A stretch of DNA of 64,000 nucleotides, from the IMG/VR virus record IMGVR_UViG_3300027749_000039, positions 62,001 through 126,000 of that record; one strand, given 5' to 3'. Position numbers and translations under genes: made by a program. This DNA comes from a virus. Of this stretch, positions 32,830 through 43,375 are shown piece after piece (position 1 is the stretch's first letter; every line of letters begins with the position of its first letter). The notes below the pieces were generated by a model. It was not told the origin of the DNA. It worked only from the letters and a program-made list of their open reading frames with translations, and did no database searches.

Positions 32830-33567
32830 ATGGATAAATATAAAAATTATTACGGAATACTTGGTGTTAATAAGACAGCTACACCAAAAGAAATTAAAAC
32901 ATCTTATTATGCTATATCTATGGATTCACATCCGGATAAAGGTGGTGATGAAAATATATTTAAAGAAATAACAGAAGCTTATAAAGTGTTATCAAATAAA
33001 ACTACAAAGGATGATTATGATTCTAAATCAAAATTTGGTGCAAATTATGATGAGTTATTAGAGATTTATGATTTTGAGTTTAGTAATGAAACTAAAAATT
33101 ATGAAAGAGATAATGATATGTATCGTGAGTGGAAAGATAAAGAAGAATTAACTATAATTCTTCATATTGATGAAACTTTTAATGGTTCGATTGAATATGA
33201 AAGATATGTTTTGTGTAAGAAATGTGGTGGTTGTGGAAAAGATAATGACTCTAAAATTGCAATTAAAGACGAAACAGGTAAAATTATTAAATATTTTGAT
33301 GCATCTGAAGGTTGTGATTTTTGTGAAGGAACTGGTAAATGGGGTGAATTAGATTGTTTATATTGTTTTGGTGCTGGTAAAGTAAATGGTAAAGATTGTG
33401 ATACTTGTAAAGGCGAAAAAAGAATAAAGGGTAAGCAGAAAATAAATGGTATAAAAATAAAAGCAGATAATAAAGATCATAAAATAGAATTTATGGGTCA
33501 TGTATCAAAAGATATACCAGGAAAAGTAGGACATTTATGGTTAATAATAAAAAAAGCGACTGAATAA
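32830..33567 (+). CDS. DnaJ-like co-chaperone
   Basis: A 245-residue protein with an N-terminal J domain (HPD at residues 34-36) and a four-unit zinc region with CKKCGG, CDFCEGTG, CLYCFGAG and CDTCKGEK. It lacks the Gly/Phe-rich linker and most of the C-terminal substrate-binding domains, so it is shorter than standard DnaJ. It would recruit host DnaK for phage assembly or replication-complex remodelling. It ends at a bidirectional terminator facing the giant fibre gene. Confidence 0.9.
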   Translation: MDKYKNYYGILGVNKTATPKEIKTSYYAISMDSHPDKGGDENIFKEITEAYKVLSNKTTKDDYDSKSKFGANYDELLEIYDFEFSNETKNYERDNDMYREWKDKEELTIILHIDETFNGSIEYERYVLCKKCGGCGKDNDSKIAIKDETGKIIKYFDASEGCDFCEGTGKWGELDCLYCFGAGKVNGKDCDTCKGEKRIKGKQKINGIKIKADNKDHKIEFMGHVSKDIPGKVGHLWLIIKKATE

Positions 33568-33585
33568 GTCGCTTTTTTTATTATT
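33543..33585. terminator. Bidirectional intrinsic terminator, 19-bp stem
   Basis: A perfect 19-bp inverted repeat (33543-33561 with 33567-33585) between two convergent genes, with T-runs on both strands. Confidence 0.93.
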
Positions 33586-36500
33586 AAAAAGTTCTAGTTA
33601 TAGTAGCTGCGGTGTTAGATGCTGGGTTAGTAAACATATTACCACTATTTGCTGGTGTATAAACACTGCTCGAACTACCAATAGTATCTACATCTATTGT
33701 TAATACTATATTACCAACATAGTTGTAATTAGCATTAGTGTAATCAATATAAGGAGCGATAGCTACATATGGATAATATATTGTTTGATCTATATTTGAT
33801 TCTGTTGCATACTGTAAGAACGGAATCATATCTACTTCATAAAAAGACATATTTGTTATAGATGCACTTAAACTACTATACATATATAAATCGAATGATT
33901 TCTTGTTATAAAAGTATTCAGTTTTAGTTAATACGCTAGTTAATGCGTGATTGAATGAACCAGGTGAAGCAGCCCAACCTACGCTCTCATTATAAGAAGT
34001 ATTGAGTATTCTTATATTAGTAGCTTGATGTGGTTCAGTAAATGTCATATCAACTTGGTAATATCTATCAGATTCAGTATTTAATTTAACATTTGTATTG
34101 CTTATAATTAATTCACCACCTTGTAAGTTTAATAGTTCTGAAGTTGGATCAGTCATGTTTGATTCTACATCAGTTGTGCCATATGTATTAGAATATGTCC
34201 AGCTATTATTTAATAAATTATCTAAACCTACATATGCATTAGTAGAAGATACTGGATTTTCAAAATTACCGCTATCTGGTATTAGATTATTGTATATTGT
34301 TGACTTATTACCCAACATATAATTAATATTATTATTACCTATTTTAAAATATGAATTAGAACTTAATATATCATAAGTAGGTGAACCATAAATATTTTGA
34401 TAATTATATGTATAAGGATATTCACCGCCACCACCACTTATAAATGTGCTAAATATAGTGCTTTTTTTATTTAAATTAACTTGTGATTGTGTTGAATAAT
34501 TAACATCAATCCAAGATAGATATAATGAAGAATTTGCTTGACCTACATTATTATCTTTAAATGAGAAATTTTGAACTAATCCAGTATTATATGTAGCAAT
34601 GCCACCAGTTATAGAATAAGTTCCAATAGAAGACATAAAATGCCCACCATCAAATATACCATCTATTAAATGCGAATTAGACATTTCAGCTATATATGGA
34701 TAACCTTTAAATAATCCATAATTCCATATACCACTAAAATAACCACATAAAAATCCACCTGAAAGCCAAACATTTTTGCTTAAGTAAATAAGGTGATTTT
34801 GTGAATCTTTTGTTATTTCAAGTATTGGTGAAGTTAACGTATATTCCAATACTATTGATGAATTATCAACATAAACAACTTTGAACTTATCTTTTAATAA
34901 TTTTCTTATACCATTTACATCTATTCCAATTACATTACCAACACTCACATAATCACCTATATTAAATATAGTTGTTATAGTTGTGTCTATAAATTTTAAT
35001 TGTAATCTATGTGTATATTTGCTAATTTTTATATAAGAAGCTACAGGATATAAATCACAATAAGTTAATGTATCATCATTTCTATAACCATTTTCCCATA
35101 TACCATTTTCCCATACTCCACTATAGAACATACCATTCCCATATTGTAATCCAACACCAATATCACTTGTTAAAGTTAATGCTGGTAAAGATAAAGTTGC
35201 GGTAATAGAAGGTGAAGCACTTGCGCCATATACATTATATAATTTATTATTATATAATGGATTATATGATATAAGAGATTCATTTACGGTAACTGATAAT
35301 ATAGAAACTTGCTCTGCTAATGAATTACCAGAAGAGCTTTTAAGTATCTGTAATTTTGTATTTGTAAATCCGCTAGTCCAGTAATATATATCGTCTTTAG
35401 TATAGCTTTTTGTTATAGTAGATGTTCCTACCGCACAATTTGTATATGAAACAGTATAGCCCATTTGAACTCCTATTTGAACATTATTTGGCATACTTGT
35501 TATAGATAATGTTAGTGGATAGTCAATATGCACTATAACTTTTACAGTATAATTTGCATAATCAGTAAATACATTATTTGAGAACACACCGCCACTTTGA
35601 ATCATTCCAGTCAAAGGATATGATGTATAATTATTTGGTTGATTTAACTTATAATTATTTGCTGGAATTGTAGTCACATTGACATGTGCAAAGGTGTATA
35701 ATCCACCTGAATATGAATGTGCAGGATAATATGTTGTGACAGTATATGTAGATGAATATGTCCATGTGCCTAATACAGCCCAACCTCTATTATCACCACC
35801 TGCAGCATATGTAAATGTAGGATCATATAATACTTCTGGTGAACTTCCTGTGAAGGCATTCATCAAATGTATAGAATTATTATTAGAAGCTGAAGCTATA
35901 TTATATAATACAGATTGTGCCATCGGATCAATAATCTGTAACTGTGTAGAATCTATAGTTGAAGTTCCAAAGTTTGAACCATACCAGTTACCATTTCTCC
36001 ATAAACCAGATTCCCAATATATATTTTCAGCAGTTCCATAATTCCATGTTCCTTTTCTCCAGATTCCACCTAACATATAACCACTGTTAAACTTACCATC
36101 TTTCCACTCCGATATATAGAATGCGCTATTATTAAATACACCATTAATCCAAACACAACTATTATTGAAATTAAATGATAGTGTATTAGAGTTAGTGCCT
36201 CCTGATAAACTTTGATCAATAAAAGGATTAAATGAGCTACTATTAAATTCTCCACTAATGAAAGAACCATTTAACCAAGCACTATTGTAGATAATACCTG
36301 AGCTATGTGAGAAAGTTCCACCTAACCAAAGCATATTTTGGAAAACAACGTTATTTGTGATTTTTTTAGTATCTGTTGCTCTTAATAGCTCTGTGTAAAC
36401 TCTTTGATTGGGATTACCAATATGTGCTTGTGTAACAACATAGCCATCTAACCATATACCATAATAGTTATTAGTAAATGAGTTTACAAAATTGATTTCA

Positions 36501-39500
36501 TTTTTAAAACTCGCTGTTGTTGAACTACCATTAAATTTACCATTTGTAAATACACCTGAATACCAAAATTTACCATTAAATATACCACCATTAAACTCAC
36601 CATCATACCAAGTTGAGTTGGTAACAAATACTGGTTCGCCAAATTGACCTCCGTTAAATTTACCATATTCCCATGAACAATTCTCTACTCTTATATCTGT
36701 ATCTAATGATACTATACTTATAGTAAATCCAGTGCCAGTACTTGTTGTATTTGGTATAGTATTATAATTTCCTATTGCATAATTATTACCTTTTTCGTCT
36801 ATTGTGTAACTTACAATATGTCCGATTGAGTTATTATATAGACTAGTTGAATGTGTAGTTGTTGAAGGTGTATAACCAGTTCCATAAGATGATAGTGTAA
36901 ATGAAGTCACATTACCAATGTAACCCACTGATAGCACTTGACCAGATGCAGGTGTTGTGCCATTACTTATTGTAAATGAATCACCTACTATATAGCCTAA
37001 GCCTGGTGAAACAATAGATGCGTCTATTATTGGACCAGAATTACCACTATAAAGAATAGAGCTATATGTACCCGAAGCTGAAAATCCAAATCCATTGCTT
37101 AATATAGTAAATCCGGTAACAGTTCCGCCAGTACTAACTGATATTCTACCTCTTGTTTGTGAGGTGTTAGAAAAGTTATCAATATAGGCTAATTCGCTAG
37201 AGGTGTAACCAGTTCCGCCAGAATATATATTATATGTTAATATACTAAAAGTAGGTGCGGCACTTACTGTTAATACTCTTAATATAAATCCAGAGCCAGC
37301 AGTATTACCAACTGCATTTATTTGTAAAGTTAGTCCACTAGCATTGCTTACACTATTAATTGTTCCTGTGGCTGTGTTATCACCACCTATTATGCTAAAT
37401 GTATCACCTATATTAAATCCATATCCAGGATTTAATATACTTGTTGAATAATGTGATACATTACTTGAAGTGTAACCATAGTATGATAAAAATTTGCCAT
37501 TATTGAATATACCATTTTTCCATTTAGCAAATCCGTCAAATCTACCTCCATTAAAAGTGCCATTATACCAAGTAGATTGTGCATCATCGCCAAAACTTGT
37601 AAATTCTCCATCGTTAAATACTCCATTATACCAATGTATAGTTGAAGCACCGCCTATTATAGCACTTTCGACAGTTCCGTTATACCAATATGTTTGTGTG
37701 GCACCTACACTTAAATTCGGGTAATAACCCATAGTGGTTATTAAATATGGTGAATTTTTTAATCCCAGTATACCATTATTCCATATACCACCATACCATT
37801 TTGAATTATATAGTCTACCATTATTAAATACACCATCTATCCATACTGAATTATAGAATTGTCCGCTATTAAATATACCATCTCTCCAAGAGCGATAATA
37901 ACCTACGCTATAATCATCATATGATGTTAATGTAATTGACGTATCATCCGAATTTACAAAATAACCATTATTAAAAGTGCTATTCAACCAATATCCGTTA
38001 TTAAATACTCCATTTGAAAAAGTTTGTCCAGAAAATATATTATTAAATGAAATAGCATTATTCCAAGTTGTGTTCAAGATGTGTGATTTATATATAACAC
38101 CACTGTTTATAGCATTGAAATCATCTTTAAATAAAGTATTTATAAATCTTAATTTATCTATATTACTTACAGTTAAGTTTTGATCAGTATTATCAAACGT
38201 AGAATTGTATATTGTTGAATTATTTATTAAAATTGTTTTAAATAAACCAGATTCTATCGTTGAATTTTCTATTTTAAATCTATTTACACTAATATAATTT
38301 GGTAAAAATCCATTTATAGAAAATACACCACCAGGTGTCAGTCCTAATATATTATTAGTTACTTCTGTTAAATACAATTGTCTCCAAGTAGATACAGGTG
38401 TTATATATTCTACTTTAAATGTTCCAGAAAATTTTGTAACATTTGAATAAATATCAGTATAGTCAATACCGTTTAACCATATATAGTCATCTACATCAAA
38501 TGTATCATATTGATTATATACATCAGTAGTTAATCTAATTATTAAAGAATTTGTTGAACCAAATGGCATTGATATGCCTAAATTGTCACCATCTAATTGT
38601 ATTTTAGACGAGATGCTATTAAAACTAGAACCACTTTCCCAAGTAGAGTTTAATAATAATCCACTTTCGAAATCAGCTATGGATAACATAGTATCAGTAA
38701 ATAAATTATTTACTGAATATGGTGTGATAATGCTATTATTAGATGTAATTGTAGAGCCTGATTGATACCATGCTAATGTACTTCCTAAATCAATATCAAT
38801 TGATGGTAGTTCGGTTGTATTTGCTGTATGTGTAGTCGAATAAATAGAACCATCAAAATTTATAGAAGTTTTGTATAAGTTTTCATTTTTATTCTTTCTA
38901 GATACAATTATTGGATCTGTTGATAGTTCTGGATTATTAAAATAGTCTAGTATATACTCATTCTCTATATTTAGATAAACTTTATTTTCATCGTTAAATG
39001 ATGTTAAATATAAATCCTTTTTAATTTTATCAATATGTATAACTTCAAAATTTTGCATCCTTAATAAATCTATTTCGGATATAAATAATTTTAAAATTCC
39101 TCTTAATGAGACTCCATCAATAGTATAACTCCATAAATCTGCCTTTAATATATTTACACCATTTTCGGAATTATATGTACCACTTGCTACACTATTCTTA
39201 ATTTGATTAGAGGATAATCTACTTGTCTGTACTTTGGAATTAATAATATTAGAATCTAATATGCTAGAATTAGATAGCAATGCTGTGTTAAAATCGCAAA
39301 ATTTATAATAACCGCTTTTAGAAGCTATTGAATAAGAATATGATAGTCCATAATATACGTCTAAACTACTTATTCCATAATTAGTTAAACCTATATTACA
39401 ATTATTGAAATTACCATTTATTATACTTGCTTGTTCTATATTAGAATCTATGATATAGTTGAACCCAAACCCTTTGTTATTTGAATAATCAGTTGTTTGT

Positions 39501-40603
39501 ATTGGTACTCCATTTGAATTTATGTAACAATAATAATTTTGTAAAAATTCTGTATCACTAAGATTTGTAGGAGAATTAAAGTTTATGCCTCTAGAAGGTG
39601 TTCCTGAATTTATAGTTGAGTTAACGACAGATACCGGTGTGTTTTCATAAAATTGTGCATTTAATAACGCAGTATTAGCATTACCACTATTGGTATTGTT
39701 ATTATTTGTTTTTGAATTTAATACTCCATTTTTCCAATTAGAATTTATAAAAATACCAGAATTCCATTTAGCTGAATTACCATACCAATTTATTTGGTCT
39801 ATATATGTTCCAAATATACCATCATTCCACGTTCCCTTAAATAATCCATTTCTAAAATTTAATTTAGAAATGTATGGTTTATTTGATGGTATATCAAAGT
39901 TCCATTTATTTAGGGTTTCACTATATGCATATACACCTCTTGATTTTAAAGTTGTATTGTTAAATATAATATCTTCACCTATTATTAGTAATTTTCCATT
40001 ATTTGTAAGTGAATATGTTGGTGATCCAGTAGTTGCAAATGGTATAGAAGAAGTGCCTAAAAAATTTCCTAATTCAAACCATAATGATACACCACTTGAA
40101 TTTGATAATCTTTGATAAAACCCAGAATTTGCAATACCACCATATTCTCCAAATATAGAATTTGTTGACCCAGAAAATGTTGAATCTACAAATGCTATAT
40201 TATTTGATAGTTTATATTCAAATTTATTATAAGTATTGTTACTTACATTATCGTAGGAATTAATGGTGGTATTATTAATATAATCAAATTCTCTTTGAGA
40301 AGATATATGATATACCTTAATATACTCATCTATATTATTTATTGATGAAGGTAAGTTGCCTGTGTAATCTATATCTAATGTTACACGGCATCTATCTATA
40401 TCTAAGATTGTATAACCATCTATTCCAGCTGAATAATTACTGGAAGAAATAAAATTATCAGAATCGTAATTACCATTAATTATAAACACCTTATCACCAA
40501 CTACAAAATTAGTGGCGAATTCAGAATAAAATACAGTTTTCTTATAACCGTTATAATTAACTGAATCAACATAATTAAGTAAGCCAGAAGCAAATTTTCC
40601 CAT
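33584..40603 (-). CDS. Giant fibre-like virion protein with aromatic period-5 repeats
   Basis: A 2339-residue protein, the largest in the window. Long blocks, mostly between about residues 950 and 1500 and near 1850-2050, consist of five-residue units such as NGYWLN, NGVFND and SGVWENGIWENG (small residue, x, Trp/Phe, x, Asn/Gly), which suggests a right-handed beta-helix of pentapeptide type with aromatic core. Between them are copies of a GxGYxxGDxFTI-like motif (about 1120-1290) and beta-rich domains. It is the likely tail-fibre or host-attachment protein and a paralogue of the protein at 1-2754. A TATATATA stretch lies just before the ATG. The codons are strongly Asn/Ser/Thr/Tyr-biased. 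Confidence 0.8.
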   Translation of the reverse strand: MGKFASGLLNYVDSVNYNGYKKTVFYSEFATNFVVGDKVFIINGNYDSDNFISSSNYSAGIDGYTILDIDRCRVTLDIDYTGNLPSSINNIDEYIKVYHISSQREFDYINNTTINSYDNVSNNTYNKFEYKLSNNIAFVDSTFSGSTNSIFGEYGGIANSGFYQRLSNSSGVSLWFELGNFLGTSSIPFATTGSPTYSLTNNGKLLIIGEDIIFNNTTLKSRGVYAYSETLNKWNFDIPSNKPYISKLNFRNGLFKGTWNDGIFGTYIDQINWYGNSAKWNSGIFINSNWKNGVLNSKTNNNNTNSGNANTALLNAQFYENTPVSVVNSTINSGTPSRGINFNSPTNLSDTEFLQNYYCYINSNGVPIQTTDYSNNKGFGFNYIIDSNIEQASIINGNFNNCNIGLTNYGISSLDVYYGLSYSYSIASKSGYYKFCDFNTALLSNSSILDSNIINSKVQTSRLSSNQIKNSVASGTYNSENGVNILKADLWSYTIDGVSLRGILKLFISEIDLLRMQNFEVIHIDKIKKDLYLTSFNDENKVYLNIENEYILDYFNNPELSTDPIIVSRKNKNENLYKTSINFDGSIYSTTHTANTTELPSIDIDLGSTLAWYQSGSTITSNNSIITPYSVNNLFTDTMLSIADFESGLLLNSTWESGSSFNSISSKIQLDGDNLGISMPFGSTNSLIIRLTTDVYNQYDTFDVDDYIWLNGIDYTDIYSNVTKFSGTFKVEYITPVSTWRQLYLTEVTNNILGLTPGGVFSINGFLPNYISVNRFKIENSTIESGLFKTILINNSTIYNSTFDNTDQNLTVSNIDKLRFINTLFKDDFNAINSGVIYKSHILNTTWNNAISFNNIFSGQTFSNGVFNNGYWLNSTFNNGYFVNSDDTSITLTSYDDYSVGYYRSWRDGIFNSGQFYNSVWIDGVFNNGRLYNSKWYGGIWNNGILGLKNSPYLITTMGYYPNLSVGATQTYWYNGTVESAIIGGASTIHWYNGVFNDGEFTSFGDDAQSTWYNGTFNGGRFDGFAKWKNGIFNNGKFLSYYGYTSSNVSHYSTSILNPGYGFNIGDTFSIIGGDNTATGTINSVSNASGLTLQINAVGNTAGSGFILRVLTVSAAPTFSILTYNIYSGGTGYTSSELAYIDNFSNTSQTRGRISVSTGGTVTGFTILSNGFGFSASGTYSSILYSGNSGPIIDASIVSPGLGYIVGDSFTISNGTTPASGQVLSVGYIGNVTSFTLSSYGTGYTPSTTTHSTSLYNNSIGHIVSYTIDEKGNNYAIGNYNTIPNTTSTGTGFTISIVSLDTDIRVENCSWEYGKFNGGQFGEPVFVTNSTWYDGEFNGGIFNGKFWYSGVFTNGKFNGSSTTASFKNEINFVNSFTNNYYGIWLDGYVVTQAHIGNPNQRVYTELLRATDTKKITNNVVFQNMLWLGGTFSHSSGIIYNSAWLNGSFISGEFNSSSFNPFIDQSLSGGTNSNTLSFNFNNSCVWINGVFNNSAFYISEWKDGKFNSGYMLGGIWRKGTWNYGTAENIYWESGLWRNGNWYGSNFGTSTIDSTQLQIIDPMAQSVLYNIASASNNNSIHLMNAFTGSSPEVLYDPTFTYAAGGDNRGWAVLGTWTYSSTYTVTTYYPAHSYSGGLYTFAHVNVTTIPANNYKLNQPNNYTSYPLTGMIQSGGVFSNNVFTDYANYTVKVIVHIDYPLTLSITSMPNNVQIGVQMGYTVSYTNCAVGTSTITKSYTKDDIYYWTSGFTNTKLQILKSSSGNSLAEQVSILSVTVNESLISYNPLYNNKLYNVYGASASPSITATLSLPALTLTSDIGVGLQYGNGMFYSGVWENGIWENGYRNDDTLTYCDLYPVASYIKISKYTHRLQLKFIDTTITTIFNIGDYVSVGNVIGIDVNGIRKLLKDKFKVVYVDNSSIVLEYTLTSPILEITKDSQNHLIYLSKNVWLSGGFLCGYFSGIWNYGLFKGYPYIAEMSNSHLIDGIFDGGHFMSSIGTYSITGGIATYNTGLVQNFSFKDNNVGQANSSLYLSWIDVNYSTQSQVNLNKKSTIFSTFISGGGGEYPYTYNYQNIYGSPTYDILSSNSYFKIGNNNINYMLGNKSTIYNNLIPDSGNFENPVSSTNAYVGLDNLLNNSWTYSNTYGTTDVESNMTDPTSELLNLQGGELIISNTNVKLNTESDRYYQVDMTFTEPHQATNIRILNTSYNESVGWAASPGSFNHALTSVLTKTEYFYNKKSFDLYMYSSLSASITNMSFYEVDMIPFLQYATESNIDQTIYYPYVAIAPYIDYTNANYNYVGNIVLTIDVDTIGSSSSVYTPANSGNMFTNPASNTAATITRTF

Positions 40604-40646
40604 CTTATATATAGACCTTTATTCTATATATAAAATAATACTAGTC

Positions 40647-41210
40647 TTAGTAATTAGATTTTACATATTCCACTAATTTAACTAGATTAGCAGAATTTAA
40701 TGGATATTTATCTACCAAAGATTCCAAGAATTTAGTTCTACCTTCTTTATATAAGTCACCAGCAAATTTATATTCATAATGTATACCGCTTTCCCATTCT
40801 AATAGGGAATCGAAGTCTCTTTCAACAATATTCATATCATATTTGTTAAATTTTTCTGATAAATAATTTTCTCCATTATGTAATGCTGTATCTAAAATAG
40901 CTTGCTTAATATCTAATATGTGAATATCTTTCTTTTCTAAGCATAAAGAGTGAAAAAATTCAGCCGATTTAGTTTCATTATCAGTTCTAGTGGGATCATA
41001 AACTATATCATGAAACAAACTAGCTAATAATAATTTTTCGGTAGTTTTCTCATTTAATTTTCCTGCAATATAATCATTTGTAATCATGTTGTTTAAGTCA
41101 ACTAAATGATTTAGGTTATGATAACCTCTATGTGGTTCGTTCCACATTTCTAAAAGCATATCAAGATTTGCTTTTATTTTATATTTTTCCAAAAGTGTGC
41201 TAAAGTTCAT
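40647..41210 (-). CDS. HD-domain phosphohydrolase
   Basis: A 187-residue protein of the predicted metal-dependent HD hydrolase family (COG4339-like). Motifs are WNEPHRGYHNLNHL near the N-terminus, then LASLFHDIVYD (the HD pair) and DNETKSAEFF. It would hydrolyse a nucleotide or similar phosphate ester. A TATCTTTG element lies at 41250-41257 upstream, though a matching -33 element is not clear. Confidence 0.82.
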   Translation of the reverse strand: MNFSTLLEKYKIKANLDMLLEMWNEPHRGYHNLNHLVDLNNMITNDYIAGKLNEKTTEKLLLASLFHDIVYDPTRTDNETKSAEFFHSLCLEKKDIHILDIKQAILDTALHNGENYLSEKFNKYDMNIVERDFDSLLEWESGIHYEYKFAGDLYKEGRTKFLESLVDKYPLNSANLVKLVEYVKSNY

Positions 41211-41266
41211 AAAATAATTATTTTCTTATATATTTATAATTTAGTTCTACAAAGATACGATTTTAT

Positions 41267-41297
41267 TTTGAAAAGTTAGAATTATTTCTTATTTTTG
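41267..41297 (+). promoter_or_regulatory. Host-type (Bacteroidetes) promoter
   Basis: TTTG (41267-41270), 19 bases, TATTTTTG (41290-41297), 14 bases to the ATG at 41312. Confidence 0.75.
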
Positions 41298-41311
41298 TAA
41301 AAAAATAACTT

Positions 41312-41911
41312 ATGCTTAAAGTAGGACTTACTGGTAATTATTGTTCTGGGGTAGATGAGATTGCTGAGATTTATAAAAACCTTCAAATACCTATATTTGA
41401 AGTTGATTTAATTATAAAATTTATGTTTTATAATAATTCTGAATCAATTAAAAAAATACAAAAAGAATTTGGTAAAATAGTATTTACCAATAACATATTA
41501 GATATGGTTGCTTTTAATGAACCAACTAAATTTAGAAGATTATTAAAAATAATTGAATTAGATTTAATTGTTGCTTATGAAAGATGGAGACAAGTTAATC
41601 AAAAAGCAAAGTTTACTATATTTAAATCATCTATATTATTTGAATCTAATTGGAATAATATAATGAACTTAAACATATCAGTATTTAAACCAAATGGATT
41701 AAGAGTTGAAGCTATACAGCGAAAGAATAAAATGAAGTCATCTGACGCTTATAGCTTAATTGATACTGAAATGGATGTGTTTCAAAAGAATAGATTATCT
41801 GATTATACAATCAATAATTATCCAGCATATTGTGATAGTGTTGAGAAACAAATTATAGCTATTAATAAATCTATAATGACTAAAACATATTCTTCAATTA
41901 TCTCAACATAA
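41312..41911 (+). CDS. Dephospho-CoA kinase/dNMP kinase-like protein with a degenerate P-loop
   Basis: A 199-residue protein that follows the CoaE/phage dNMP kinase plan: GLTGNYCSGVDEIA at the N-terminus, IPIFEVD after it, and the C-terminal RKNKMKSSDAYSLID ... SDYTINNY block (the lid and base-binding region). The P-loop has Gly-Val-Asp where the family has Gly-Lys-Ser/Thr, so the phosphate-gripping Lys is missing. It may have another activity, use a different Lys, or be inactive. Confidence 0.7.
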   Translation: MLKVGLTGNYCSGVDEIAEIYKNLQIPIFEVDLIIKFMFYNNSESIKKIQKEFGKIVFTNNILDMVAFNEPTKFRRLLKIIELDLIVAYERWRQVNQKAKFTIFKSSILFESNWNNIMNLNISVFKPNGLRVEAIQRKNKMKSSDAYSLIDTEMDVFQKNRLSDYTINNYPAYCDSVEKQIIAINKSIMTKTYSSIIST

Positions 41912-41940
41912 AAAAAGCGGCTATATAGCCGCTTTTTTTA
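41909..41940. terminator. Bidirectional intrinsic terminator, 16-bp palindrome
   Basis: A perfect 32-base palindrome with A/T tract ends between two convergent genes. Confidence 0.93.
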
Positions 41941-42216
41941 TTCTGGTTGCTTAATTTTTATTATAAAATCTTCACCTTTCTTAACTTGTTCTTGAAAAGA
42001 ACCTAAAGCCTTTGAAATTAAAGCCCTATCTAAATCATTAAAAATATCAGCATTATCGTAGCATACTTGAACTGCATTGATTATAATATTCAATGCCATA
42101 GTAGTATTAATAGTTGGTGTATTGAGGATTTCTTTTATTTCTTCCATTTGTTGTTTCATTTCTGGTGAAACTTCCATTTCTGGTGCCAATTCGGCGTTTT
42201 GAATTTGTTCGTTCAT
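41938..42216 (-). CDS. Small protein downstream of the portal gene
   Basis: A 92-residue acidic, mostly helical protein with a Glu/Gln/Met-rich N-terminus (ELAPEMEVSPEMKQQM). It follows the portal gene after 18 bases, a place often held by head-assembly proteins, but I see no sequence match to any of them. Confidence 0.6.
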   Translation of the reverse strand: MNEQIQNAELAPEMEVSPEMKQQMEEIKEILNTPTINTTMALNIIINAVQVCYDNADIFNDLDRALISKALGSFQEQVKKGEDFIIKIKQPE

Positions 42217-42234
42217 AAATGTTTATATTTTTAT

Positions 42235-43230
42235 TTATATATCAATTGTTATATTGTCTATATTGAGCCCTAATTTTTCAGCTTGTAGCCTCAGTGGTTT
42301 TCTAATAATCTCTAAGAAGGTTGATTTAATTTTACTCTTAAACTTATTTAGTCTAATTACTTCTCTCATATCATTATTCAAATCACCATTAGAGTTTGGT
42401 AAATAAGATGCCATTCTTAATTTATTATTAAAATAATTTATATCACCTATAAAATCATGTTCAATAGCATTTGGGTTAAGTGTCTCGTAAATAAATTCAC
42501 CACTATCACCCTGTGGTAGAAACACATTTTTATTAAACGGTATTTGTTCAGCTCCATCTATCGTGACTTTACCAGTGTAATTATCAATGTCCCAATTACT
42601 CAGATGTGTTTCTATGAAAGTTCCAATAGATTCTTCAGCTTTTTGTTTAGATAGACCTTTTATCGGAATTTCATATTTATTAGTTGTTGACGATATTTTA
42701 ATATTATACATAATCATACAATTTTCTATCATTGATAATTGATTGTATGGTTTCATTAACCTTTCAACATATGATGTTTCTGAGTCTGAATAGGAAATAA
42801 ATATAACTTGTGAATCATATAGAATTCTTTTTAATTGCTCATCTTCTGGATATTGAATCCAATAATTTCCATGTTCTTTAGCATACGCTGGTACTAACGT
42901 AGCAGGACTTAATCTACTGAATGATAATATGTTTTCTTTTTTATCATCCCATATAATTTCTAATGAAATATAACCATCTATCATTAAATCTCTAAATGTG
43001 TTAGACATATTAATTTCATTATCAAAACCTAATTTTTTAATTAGTTCCTTGAATATTGGACGAATGTTAGCTTCATCTTCGCTGCTAAATGTGCCTAATC
43101 TAATAGAAACATTTATACATTCATTACACATTATGTCTAGATAATATCTAATTTCATCTTTAATCGAATATTCCCTTAATATTCTTTTCTTATCCGCATA
43201 AGATTTGTCTTGGTATGGAATTTGTTTCAT
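42235..43230 (-). CDS. Portal vertex protein, T4 gp20-like
   Basis: A 331-residue protein. The block RLMKPYNQLSMIENCMIM, followed by KYEIPIKGLSKQKAEESI, matches the gp20 region where the portal's stem helices begin (KPYNQL..ED..V.YR). The end MASYLPNSNG ... REVIRLNKFKSKIKSTF matches the gp20 segment that binds the clip. The protein is about 190 residues shorter than T4 gp20, mainly lacking the N-terminal arm and the last 80-100 residues. It would form the dodecameric DNA-entry ring of the head. Confidence 0.8.
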   Translation of the reverse strand: MKQIPYQDKSYADKKRILREYSIKDEIRYYLDIMCNECINVSIRLGTFSSEDEANIRPIFKELIKKLGFDNEINMSNTFRDLMIDGYISLEIIWDDKKENILSFSRLSPATLVPAYAKEHGNYWIQYPEDEQLKRILYDSQVIFISYSDSETSYVERLMKPYNQLSMIENCMIMYNIKISSTTNKYEIPIKGLSKQKAEESIGTFIETHLSNWDIDNYTGKVTIDGAEQIPFNKNVFLPQGDSGEFIYETLNPNAIEHDFIGDINYFNNKLRMASYLPNSNGDLNNDMREVIRLNKFKSKIKSTFLEIIRKPLRLQAEKLGLNIDNITIDI

Positions 43231-43294
43231 TTTATTTCATTTTTATACAATTTTATATTAATTAATTAATTAAAGTTTAAAAAAAGATTAAATG

Positions 43295-43375
43295 GTGTTG
43301 TTTATGATTCGTATCATGACGCTTCAAAAGCATTAAACATCCACATCGTTACAATAAGATGGAGATGTTTAAGCA
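43295..43375. other. Cluster of three hairpins in the portal leader
   Basis: The 171-base gap between thyA and portal holds ATGAT/ATCAT (43304-43317), GCTT/AAGC (43321-43331) and a longer imperfect hairpin with TTAAACATC pairing GATGTTTAA (about 43333-43372). There is no reading frame of note. It could be the 5' leader of the portal mRNA or a small RNA. Confidence 0.45.
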
